64,000 nucleotides of DNA from Planococcus citri. Lineage: Eukaryota; Arthropoda; Insecta; Hemiptera; Pseudococcidae. This document shows, in pieces, positions 23,450-34,059 of the stretch; the first letter of the stretch is position 1, and each line of letters begins with the position of its first letter. A program made the position numbers and the translations under genes. Location: the NCBI RefSeq assembly GCF_950023065.1, contig NC_088680.1, positions 29,252,559-29,316,558 of the forward strand, given 5' to 3'. The notes below the pieces were generated by a model. It was not told where the DNA came from and searched no databases. It saw only the letters and a list, made by a program, of their open reading frames with translations.

Positions 23450-25020
23450 ATCAACAGATGGAAAGACAGAAAGACTGGATAAAGGAATGAATTAATAAAA
23501 ACATAAAATAAAATTTCAGTATTGAAATAAAATAAAATAAAATTTTAGTATTGAAATAAAATAAAATTTCAGTATTCAGTTCAGTATTCTGTCCAGTTCA
23601 TCATACGTTTCAAGTTCCAATGAAAGATGTTTGAGGGTTCAAATAAAAATTTTAAAAAGTTTCTGAAAAATGATGTTCTTCCATTGTGTCTAAGCTTGAA
23701 AGCGAATTATTTACCTATCTTAGGCTACAATTTTTGTTCTTTTAACAGAACGCCTCTTTTTTTAAAAATTTCGATACTTACCATCGATTGAGCTCAGCAC
23801 ATTAAAATCTTGATTTTTCTCACTAAAAAACCAAAAAAAATGTTTCCCACTAAGTTTAAATAAAGGCCACTTTATTGAGCACACAGCCATGCTTGAAAAA
23901 AAGGGCACAACTTCTACAAGTACTATTAATTAAAAAGTGGTTTGGTGAAAAAAAAAAATTAGAAAAGTTGATTTTTGGGTTTTCAAAAAAGTACCCTGGA
24001 AAGATGGCCACCCCATAGAAAATGATTGAAAATGCAAATAAGTAAATTAACAAAATCAAGTTTCAAAGGTTTTTATTACCTATACATATTTAAATTTAAT
24101 AAAAACTTCAGAAACTTGCATTTTGTTAATTTATCTGCAATTTTAATCATTTTTACAGCGAGGTGGCCATTTTACCCTAAATGGGGTACAGATTCCAAAC
24201 ATTTATCATAATCTGTCTTATTTTTACAGGATTTTCCCTTTTTATAGCTGTAAAATTACACAAAGACATGTATTACGATCACAGAGACATGTACTAGATC
24301 AATTAATTCATTTTTAGCGTGAATTTAACAGGTAAAGCATATGGCCATCTTTCCCTTGGCCATCTTTGCCAAATGACGCGGTCATTTTGATTCTGGTGAC
24401 TCTATGAAGTCTTAAAATGACTAAAGCTTTATATACAAATGAAGCTGAGAGTTCTAGGTTTCGAATGATATATGGAATATTTACTTATACATAACTTCGT
24501 TTAATATGTTTTTTTTTTGCAAAATGAAAATCTGAAATTCTTTTTTTGCTAAAAAATCAGCCTTGAAATGTCATTAACACTTCTCAAACAGACACAAATG
24601 AAGTACTGAAATAAATGTTTATGTCTGGTAAGTTCTTTTGTTACGAGAAATAAGATATATTTTTTGCAGCGTGATTTGCCGTCCCATATTCGAGCAATGG
24701 CCACCTGGCCATCTTACCCTGTTGACCATCTTACCCGGGTTTACCTTACATCCATTAACGATATTTGGAGATCATGATGTTCGAAAAAATTTGACACCCC
24801 CCCCCCCAACTCCCACCTGATCGTACGTGTTATTCATTTTTCAAGAATCTGGAAAATTGGAGAAATTGGTCTGGAAAACCTGGAAAAGACGGAGAAATGA
24901 GTGGACACCCTGAATTGTGGGCTAGAAAGGAACTTTCCCTCAGTTGTGTAACAGCTTAATCATTCATTTCGAGAATTTGGGATTTTAAAAAAAAATAGGC
25001 AAAATACATAAGTACGTACC
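23450..25020. other. Intron 1, repeats with GGCCATCTTACCC motif, no gene
   Basis: AAATAAAATTTCAGTATTGA duplicates at 23510-23585. A motif GGCCA-CTT-CCC appears in variants at 24163, 24342, 24355, 24700, 24710 and 24727. Nothing here reads as a gene. Confidence 0.35.
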
Positions 25021-26280
25021 TATACACTTTATTTTTAATTTTCTTGCAGGCATTTTCTTTCTGTGCAAAATTTTCTAGTCTAATTGGTACTTCTTGCATA
25101 GGCTATATGGTCTTTCGAAAAAGGAAAGGTTTGGTACGAAAATGGCAACTTGTCCAATTATCCGGACTCTGTTCATCCCACACTTTTTCATCCAAGATAA
25201 TTAAACTCTTTGCACTACCCAAACCCAAAATGCAGAGTTGAGCAGACAAGGTCAGCAATTACAGAGAATCGCACGTGGCACCAAAGTTGAGCTCAGATTA
25301 CAGTTGGCTGAAAAAAAAAATACATATAACATCGTATAGACAACATATCGTTCAATGTGTATAAATGTATCAACTCCTCTTTTAAAATACCCTAAGGTCG
25401 TTTATGTAAGGTTGTAAGGTGTATGTTTGTGTTTGTAGGTACCCTACCCGCAAAGTAGGTATAACCGACTGCATTCGTGAATTAGACCTTGACTACAGTA
25501 TAGGTACGTGTATAGTATACTTTCCCAAAGGTGAACTCGAAACTTATTTAACTTTGTTTGATACCACTCCTCGATTCGTCTATCGTTTTGCCAATTTTCC
25601 AAAACCTAGTTCGTAATCAAAAATACTTCTGCGGGTTTTCGCATGTGTCTCCCTTCTCACACTCTGGCAGGTTTTTTTTCTCCTCTTTCTTTTCTTATAC
25701 TTATGCTGCTGCGGGTTTTCCAAAGCGTTATCGTTGTCGTCGTATCTCGAAACACCCTTTATAATGTCAAGCGCATGTTAGTAAGGTTTCAACTTTTATT
25801 TAATTTCATCTTCTATGAAAACTTCCGACGACGCTTTAATCTTTGCCTGTTGGCTGTTTTGTCGACAATTTATAATAAAATTTCATCAACTATACTTACT
25901 GGTACCTACTTTGGAGAACGCCAATATGTGTGCACTGTGCAGAGGTAGCGATGGCGCTAAGCCTTTCGTCATTATTATTACCGCATTATTAGCAGCATTT
26001 TCTTCTTGTAATTCTGTCAAATGAAACATGACGAGATGTTATGGGATTGGAGGATGTGTAACGACTTGATGTGGAAGTTGTGGGTGACATGACATGGCGT
26101 GTAGGAAAAGTATATGTCGTGAATCTGTTTGGTGATTTTAGAAATCTAATAATAGCAACCACTACACTTCAAACATATTCAAGAGTAGGTACCTCTACCT
26201 ACATAATATGTCTAACGGGTGCTCAAAAACTACTGTCATTAAGATCTTTGAAACCAGATCTAAATTGTTAATTCTATATT
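25020..26280. other. Intron 1, unique-looking segment without a gene
   Basis: Several short overlapping open frames (25044-26271) have no recognisable domain. No candidate GDNF/GAS1 exon was found here. Confidence 0.35.
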
Positions 26281-26429
26281 CATCAACATTTTTAAACAAG
26301 ATCCCAAAAAACACTGAAAATTGTGTATTTTGGACACATCTGAAACCAAACACGTAATATGTACCTTATGGTGGATCACCCCCTCCCCTAAAAAGCGGAT
26401 TTTGACCAACTCTAACAGAGACCACGATT

Positions 26430-26660
26430 TTAGTTGAAAATTTCTCAGAAAAATTTCAACTTCAGATGTGCCCTTGGAGCAAATAAGCCCTCAAGGAGGG
26501 GGCCATTTTCGAAGAAATTGTGGTTTTTTTCGCTCCTGTTGCTACCCAACCTGTTTTGGGAAAAATGGAAAAATATGTAGGTACCACAGTTCCACATTAA
26601 ATTTATTTTCGAGATATTTTAGAATGCAGTAGTGCCAATTTTTTTAGACATTATTGCAGC
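26430..26660 (+). repeat. Diverged repeat, copy 1 (partner at 30765-30970)
   Basis: It shares AGAAAAATTT, GGGGG-CATTTTCGAA-AAATT, ACCCAACCTGTTTTGGGAAA and AGTGCCAATTTTTTT with the partner, in the same order and orientation. The two copies flank the exon at 27121-27291. Confidence 0.5.
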
Positions 26661-27120
26661 TACGTACATATGTATGTATCAAAAAATTAAAAATATTTCA
26701 TGAGCTTCTTAGAAATCGTTAAGTATATGATAATTTTTAAATCATTTTTGAAATTTTAAAGCCTCATTTAGGACCAACAATTTTTCCATTTTGGTTGATT
26801 GAAAATTGTTTTGGTCAATTCAAAATTTTGCATAGGTAATTTGATCGCGAAATACTCTACATCGAGCTAAAAGTGTTTGAAACCCCTGTATTTTGAGGCT
26901 ACCTCATGTTCCCAAGGGGCTGGTAGAATTGTGATAATGATATCTTATTATTTCTTACCACTGAAAATAGGAGGCTGAAAACAACTTTGGAAAAATCGAC
27001 TCACACACCTTCGTTTATCTGACCACGTTGTAGTTATTCTAGATTATTCTGTGTATACTTATGTGTATAAATCTGAAGCTATCGATTAAAGTGTAACTCG
27101 GTGTTGTTTTTTTGTTTCAG

Positions 27121-27291
27121 TATCATGTTCAACTGTAACGGTAACTAAATGTCAAGCAGCTCTAAAAACACTCCAGACGTTTCCTTTTTTCAATCCTACC
27201 TGCTTATGTCGAGAGCCACAATTAGACCAGAAATGTAACAGCTTTCGTACTTTTTTATTTGACCATCCGTGCCTTTTCGCTCAACGACGAG
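27121..27291 (+). CDS. Gfrl: Gfrl-like exon, second half of GDNF/GAS1 domain 1
   Basis: This 171-bp exon lies between TTTGTTTCAG and a GTAAGT donor. With the spare G from the exon at 182-310 it reads V-S-C-S-T-V then KCQAALKTLQTFPFF, NPTCLC, and DQKCNSFRTFLFDHPC. The C-x2-A-L-x2-L, then C-x-C, then C-x3-[RY] arrangement is diagnostic of the distal half of a GDNF/GAS1 domain, where mammalian GFR-alpha proteins have a CRxAMxxL motif followed by CRC and a further C. It ends with one spare G. This is one of the two strongest exons for the family call. Confidence 0.88.
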
Positions 27292-27726
27292 GTAAGTCTT
27301 TTTATCCAGCCGAAGGACGTGTGTATGTCAGACCAGTCAGACACATTTCAACGTAATACCATATTGTATAAAAGTGCTAAATTGTTTCCACGTTCAACTT
27401 ATATTCTACTCGTAGTAATATGTGACTACCTACTACTGTATTAGGACTACGTGATGGTAGATAAATGACGTCGCCTCGTGTCGTTGCTGTGCAATAAAAT
27501 TAACTAATTTTATTTTCTTTAGAAAAAAAAATACCCACGGTATGTTTGTTTATATGTATAGTAAATACTGGGTACCTTATCGCAGTAACGAATTTTTTTT
27601 ATTACATTGGTTACTATACGTAATTCGTATAAATGCATCGAATCACGCGAATATACCTATAGACCAAGACCTACCCGATGAGGTTGAATAGAAGTAGTAA
27701 TTAAAATTGATACGCTTGCGTAACCA

Positions 27727-27752
27727 AGTACCTACCTACCTACCTACCTACG
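27727..27752. repeat. (TACC)n microsatellite
   Basis: Six tandem TACC units lie in the intron after exon 27121-27291; the same motif recurs at 35826-35858 and 63690-63710. Confidence 0.85.
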
Positions 27753-27983
27753 ATTTCTCGTGATCGAGATTTATGTGTTTTTATAACCTCTACAGAATTG
27801 TGTGAAAGAATGGAATACGAGTAGGTACCTGGTATTATAGGTGTGTTTTGGCTCGTGGTCACTTTCAAGTTTTAATGTAAAATAAAATAAGAATGGTTTG
27901 AGAGAATTTTTTTTTAAAAATAGGGTTGTGTTCGAGGAATGGAACGGATGAATATCGAATGGAAAAAAAGTATAAAAATTTTT

Positions 27984-28056
27984 CGCCCAACGTGGGGCTC
28001 GAACCCACGACCCTGAGATTAAGAGTCTCATGCTCTACCGACTGAGCTAGCCGGGC
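27984..28056 (-). tRNA. tRNA-Lys (anticodon CTT)
   Basis: The minus strand gives a 73-nt cloverleaf. The acceptor stem is GCCCGGC with GTTGGGC (two G-U pairs), then discriminator G. The D arm is TAGCTCAGTCGGTAGAGC, a full A-box. The anticodon stem-loop GAGACTCTTAATCTC places CTT in the loop, and the T arm GTGGGTTCGAGCCCCAC contains a perfect B-box. CCA is not encoded, as expected for a nuclear tRNA. A run of T follows the 3' end on the minus strand (AAAAATTTTT), serving as a pol III terminator. It reads AAG lysine codons and lies antisense inside an intron of the GDNF-receptor-like gene. Confidence 0.95.
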
Positions 28057-28480
28057 TGCTTGAAAAGGGGTCCGTAAACGGGTTGTCCAACGTTGGCTAC
28101 GTGTGATCGAGTGTTATTTGTTAAAAACACGTGTTTTTTTCATGATGAGGTGTTTTTTTTAGGTGTTCTTTATTGTATTTAACAAGATATCGAGTTATGA
28201 TAATGAATTAGCTTTGAAGTTTATTTCACGTCCGAATTACTCACAATCTTCGTGGCTCATGTTAATCATGAATTTTGAAGAACATTATTAATATGTATTT
28301 TACCATTTATTTTATTCATTATCCTCATCACTGTCTTATTTATTGTTACAATCAGTGATTCAGTTTCTGAGTTTCTTCTTCGTTAACTCCCTTCTGAAAG
28401 CATTTATCTAGGTATTTTGGATTTTATATACCTACATACTTCATGTCCTAATAAGCTGTACATATTACAGGTCGTTATTT
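28057..28480. other. Intron segment upstream of the tRNA, no gene
   Basis: AT-rich sequence on the 5' side of the antisense tRNA; nothing further is recognised. Confidence 0.3.
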
Positions 28481-28484
28481 TTGA

Positions 28485-29040
28485 AAAAAATGTTGGATGG
28501 ATGAATGGGGAGGAGAGGAAGTGAAAAGTTGCTGGTTTTCTATTTTCCAGGGTTACGCTCATTACCCCACCTCACCCTTCCTCCCGGAATATAATCGAAT
28601 GAGCAGTGACACTACATGTTTGAATTCTCACTTGTAATTTTTTTAATTTGACGTAAATTTTCTCCAATTTTAGTAATTTTTGAATTTTCTATTCAAATTA
28701 TTCACGATTTTCTAAATTATTTTCAAGTTTTTCGAAATGGATTTTTTATTACTCAATTAAAAAATGTTAGATGGATGAATGGAGAGGAGAAGAAGTGAAA
28801 AGTTGCTGGTTTTCTATTTTTCAGAGTTACGCTCATTACCCCACCTCACCCTTCCTCCCGGAATATAATCGAATGAGCAGAGACACTACATGTTTGAATT
28901 CTCACTTGTAATTTTTTTAATTTGACGTAAATTTTCTCCAATAATTTTAGTAATTTTTGAATTTTTTATTCAAATTATTCACTGTTTTCTAAATTACTTT
29001 CAAGTTTTTCGAAATGGATTTTTTATTGCTTAAAATTTTT
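28485..29040 (+). repeat. Direct tandem duplication, ~275-bp unit, two copies
   Basis: ATGTT-GATGGATGAATGG, GTGAAAAGTTGCTGGTTTTC, ACGCTCATTACCCCACCTCA and GGAATATAATCGAATGAGCA occur at 28488 onwards and again at 28763 onwards, with few differences. Confidence 0.85.
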
Positions 29041-30660
29041 TGACATTTCGATCAAATGCAAACTATTTCATATCCAAGTGTTATTCGAAAAACATTTCAT
29101 TTTCTTGGTCCAAAAAAGAAAATCATCAATTACATATTTACTTTGCCAGATTTTTGTACCAATTTTTATTTTTTGCATTTTAATTGTTTAAAAAAAATTA
29201 CGCTACCTATACTTATCTACCTAATGAAATGGAAAATTAGACGTCCCCTGATCTGGAAATCAACTGGTTTCCTCTTTCTTGAATTTATTTTTCAAAATAG
29301 TTACCTATATTAGATGTAGGGTCAATGGTCATTCCATGTCAGTTCCACCAAGGTTTTGAACTCATGTCTTTCGATTTTTTTCAAAAATTTTTCGGATGTG
29401 GGGCTCTTTTTGTTTGTGCAATTTCCAGAAGTACTCTACTTTAAAGACTTCTGATTTCACAGTTCGAATGAGCATTCAAATCTGGTTCAAAAACTATTAT
29501 CAAAGTTTTCAAAAGTTGAAAGTTGAACTTTTGTGTAAATAATTTGAAAGTTTCCTTTAAAGCAGAAAAATTGCATAAATTTTTTAAAAAATACTACCTA
29601 AATATTTACTTACCTAGTCCTACAAGGTGCTCTCTAAATTTGAAACAGTGAAATTTCACTGCTTAGCAGTGACGACATTTTGCCTTTTGGTTGATTTTTC
29701 GATATTTGATGGCCTGGAAACTCCTTGGGTAGCCTTCTCTCCTCCCTTTCCCAGAAAACAACCTCCCAAATGGAAAATTGAAAGTCCTGGAGATTTTGAA
29801 TTCTACAAGATTGTTCAAAAATTGCATAAACTGATGAATTATTATCTCGAAAAATCATATTTTGAAATTTACAATCACAATTAGAGACCACTGACCAGCG
29901 GGTGTGGTAATCTTGGAATTAGGTATAAGCACCCTAAATCAAAAAAAAAATCTAGAGACCGAATTTTGGCACAATAAGTGAAAAAAAGGTGGGTATTTTT
30001 CGACCCTCGGTTTTTCTAAAAAAAAAAGTGAAATATCAAAAAAATACATTTTTTTGCTCATGTGAAAGTTACCCCTTCAAAAAATACCATTATCCCCACT
30101 TAGGTATGTTAAAATTGGACTTGTAAATGTTATTGTTTATTGTACTTGACATATAATCAAAAATATGTTTTCTGAGGTAGGTACCTAATAACTTGACTGG
30201 TTATTTGACTTTTCCGTCAATTTATGGAATTTTGAACTATTCGGACTATTTTGGACAGTTTTAATCACCTTGAGAATTGTCATTTTTTTGTTTAGGCTGC
30301 TGATTTTTTTTTTCAAGTCTTATGGGTATTTATGATTTTGGTGGGGAAAAAAGACTAAAATAGTAACTGAATAACCCAAAAATTTCTTTTATAATTTGCT
30401 AAATATGCCAAGGTTTTCACTTTTTTGGAGCAAAATTCTTGAGAGGTATACCAAAGAGCCAAGAGGTACGTTTTCCTCTTCTCCCTTTGCCATTCAAAGT
30501 AACCAAAGAAACAATCGTTACTTACATAAGTACATGCTTATTATTTTTTTTAGGTTCAGTCGCTGAGAAAAAATTAGGCAGATTTCAACCAAATTCAGTA
30601 GAAACCTTTATTTCAAGTTGAAAGTTGAATACAAAATTCATCTCCCTAATAAAAAACACC
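29040..30660. other. Intron 2, AT-rich segment, no gene
   Basis: A short piece at 29635-29690 (CTCTAAATTTGAAACAGT-AAATTTCACTG) resembles the interior of the hAT element at 35660-35690. No gene is recognised. Confidence 0.35.
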
Positions 30661-30764
30661 AACCTCACAAGTCACAAACCAAATCTAACCCCCCCCCCCC
30701 CTCCTTTACGGGTGTAATAATCTTGTAATTATAAACACTCCCTTCCCCAAAAAACAAAAAAAAA

Positions 30765-30970
30765 AGTTGCTTAGAAAAATTTTTAGCTCCTGAAGTGCTC
30801 CTGGAGGGGGGAAGATATGGGCACTCCAAGAAGGGACATTTTCGAAAAAATTATGGGTTTTCACTCTAGCCCATACCCAACCTGTTTTGGGAAAAATTAC
30901 CCATGCTATTGCCTTCGAAATCCAATTTGAAACACAGTGGTGCCAATTTTTTTGGTCAATATTACCAATT
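30765..30970 (+). repeat. Diverged repeat, copy 2 (partner at 26430-26660)
   Basis: See the partner: same block order and orientation, roughly 70-75 percent similar by eye. Confidence 0.5.
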
Positions 30971-31228
30971 TCAAAAAATCGTGAAAAATAGCCAAAAATT
31001 TATGAAATTTGAATTTTTTTCTGAACGATCCACGCTATTATTTTACGAATTCAATATTACGAGAAAATTTTGGTACAGTGACTCCCAAATTTTGTTTAGA
31101 TTTTTTTAATGTAACATTAGGTTGAGATGTCTGACTGACTAATTTCGAATTATATGTACGTTTATTATTATTTGCAAAACGAAAAAAAAAAATGTATTAA
31201 TTAATAATAATTTGTAATTTATTTTCAG

Positions 31229-31376
31229 AAAAAGATCCATATCCGATCGATTCATTGGTTTCATGCTCGCACGCTCATTCAATTTGTAAAACAGATGCCA
31301 ATTGTTCGAAAATCTACGATCATTTTAAACACGTTTGCAGAACCAACGACGAGGACAAATGCATACCAGAATTACA
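31229..31376 (+). CDS. Gfrl: Gfrl-like exon, first half of GDNF/GAS1 domain 2
   Basis: This 148-bp exon follows TTTATTTTCAG and ends at TTACA before GTAAGTTT. The frame carried from the previous exon is open. It encodes a short acidic and prolyl linker, then VSCSHAHSICKTDANC, and then a C in KHVC plus one in DKC. This repeats the C-x6-C-x5-C opening seen at 182-310, so it begins a second GDNF/GAS1 domain. It ends with two spare bases (CA), which the next exon completes to a Gln codon. Confidence 0.88.
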
Positions 31377-34040
31377 GTAAGTTTTCTATCCCTCTTGTAT
31401 TACTACTTTGTAGGTACATTTTATGAAAGAAAAAAAAATACATGTGTGTTCAGTGGATATATCTACCAGCTGAAATACGAAATAGGTAGTTTAATGTGTA
31501 TAATGAGTTGCTGCCAGGTGACCCAGCAGAGCAACAGCAGCATACGTTTCATTTCAAGGTCAATTTTACGAGTAGAGTACTACGTCTTCATCTCTGTTCA
31601 TGCGTTTGCGTAGAAATCGTTATACGTCCTGTAGTAGTATTTCTCTGTCTTCATTTTATTATTTTCACGAATCCCCTCTTATTTCGAACGAAATAATTCA
31701 TCATTAGGTTTTAGAAATATCAAATGACCTTATTTATTGGGCAATTTATATTATATTCTGATACTTATGATGAATGCAGATCGATATTTTCACTGGGATG
31801 TAATGTTTTGCTACTAGCCAATCAGGTATTGAAATAGTAATGGGTCATTTTTGAGGTTACACTTTCGTGTTTCGAGAAGGCGTTCTGTAAAGCGTATATT
31901 TTTATTCTTTCAAAGGTCCACGTTGATATTTGCATTTTGAAGCTAAGAAAATATGTTTCATTAGAATGTCTTAATACTCGTATGTAGCATTGATACGAGT
32001 ATTATTGGCTCAATTCCACACAGGCCTTCTTTGGCATCTGAGGACCCAATTTATTGGGGTACCAATCTGTTTTTCCTTTCTTAAAAAAAAAAAAATCATG
32101 ATATTTTCAACTAAATTTTGTACCAACTGATTCGAGAAACTGAGAAAAACAAAACGAAATAAAATTTAAGACATCGAAGAAAAATTTTCTTCTGAAAATC
32201 TACGCAGTACCTTCACCTAATCGTCTTTGCACGTGGATTTTGAACCGATGAAAAAGCTAGTTTCTCTCAAATTGAAGTCGCACCGATATAATGAGCCGAA
32301 CGGAAATTCTATACCATTGATTATTTAAATTTAGCGCAGTATATTCTTTATGCGCTGTACACAAGTCAAAGGGTAGTAACATCAGAACAGTGAGGCGAGG
32401 AAACGGGGGTTCGAGGAGGTGAAAAAAGCAAAAATATTATAATCGAATCCTTTTTATACGATAGCAGTACCTAGCTAACGAATAGAGCTGGAGTTGGGGA
32501 GCGATGGGAAGAAAAGAAAGCGAACGTACATTTACAATTTACATTTCTGTCTATGTATGCAAATGCGCGCGAAGAAAAGAGAGACTGGCAGGATTAGCGA
32601 GTCGAATGTGCAAATCAACGTGAAAAGCGAACGAGTGAGCGAGATATTGGTCTACTCGTTGGGCCAGAGAAAGCGAGAGATACGGAGTAATTTTTTTTCT
32701 CAATAAAGGACCATACCTATACCGAACCTGGATGGTGTTTGTGCTGGTAGATGAGGAGCGAAGTCGCCGCTTAAAAGGTGCTTTTGACACGCGTTGACGC
32801 TGAATACATTATACACCTAGCACCCAGCTATGCTGTAACCGAGCGAAATGAAAGCTTGTTGACGATCTGTCAGCTACGAGGATATTTCATATTAGATCGG
32901 ACGACCTTGTCAAAATCGTTTTACTCTATTAAATCCGAAGAGAGAAACGGTAATTTGGCCGAGCGCTTTGTCAAACCCGTAACCCCAGCGACGCGTTTCT
33001 AGTAAATTAATATTTACCATGTGTTAAGCGAAATCAGAGAGCATTTCGGACTCGAGGTGTGCTTTTTTGCCATACCCCACTGCAACTCTCTGTCTCTACC
33101 TACTGACAAATAACACCATCCACGCTATCGTAAGTCGCGTGAAAAATAAACTAAAAATATGAACGTTTTTTTTTTCCTTCTCTCTATCTCACCCCTGATG
33201 CTCTGTTCATCTGGGCAAAGGTGCGGAAACACCTTTAATCATTTATCTTTTCTTTAATATCAGCAGGTGTACGTCTGTTGGTTGCCAAAACCTTTGTGTA
33301 TCCTGCCTCTGACACCTTTCATCAAGCCCAAAACGTATTCCAACTTTCTAATAATCTCAACTGCATTAAGTTACACGAGAAAGCATTTACATAAAATTTT
33401 ACTCGTATATACAGGGTGATTCGCAAACTATCTGGTTCCTTCTCGAATGACGGAATGGGCAACTTATTACGCGGTGCGATGTTCGAAGTGTGTGAGTGTA
33501 AGAAGGCTTGACAGGTGGTGAATTTGAAGGGGCAGAGTTATTCAAAAGAGATGGTATTTCTTTGGGATATCGCTATGTGACTCTTTCAGCTTTGCATTTG
33601 GCTAGTAGGTACATAATTTTTTTTGTGACCCTTTTCTTGTTGAACTCAACTCTTCACAGTTTGGGTTTTATGAAACGTTCATATTGTGCGAATTTGTGCG
33701 AATTGAAAATTCGACAAGTAAAAGACAATGAGATATGAAAAACTATTCAGTTAATGAAAAACAGAACAAAGAGTGTTCCAGGAAAAAAAATTACCTGATT
33801 AATAATTAATTTTCTTCTTGCAAAAAAAAAAAAAAATTGTAAGTGTATTGTGATAATCTAAAAAATCTGTGCTTCTTTTTCAAGATTGAAGAGAAAGACT
33901 ATCAAAAACATTCTCATTAAATTTTTTGCATGATAACATTAGTCAAAAGAGGCCAGACTCATTTCCCTAAGAATAATTCAATATTTTTCAGAAGGGGGAG
34001 TCTGAAACAACATTGTTGTTCCATTACTGAAAAATAGAAA
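31377..34040. other. Intron 3, unique-looking segment without a gene
   Basis: No repeat family is recognised. The open frames at 32494-33002 and 33508-33738 lack domains or matching splice phases. Confidence 0.35.
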
Positions 34041-34059
34041 AACAGACAAATTTTATTCG

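Noticed and set aside
25044..25241. Open frame after a TTTTCTTGCAG acceptor-like site
   Set aside because: The acceptor looks good, but the peptide lacks GDNF/GAS1 features and the joining of 310 to 27121 already completes a domain.
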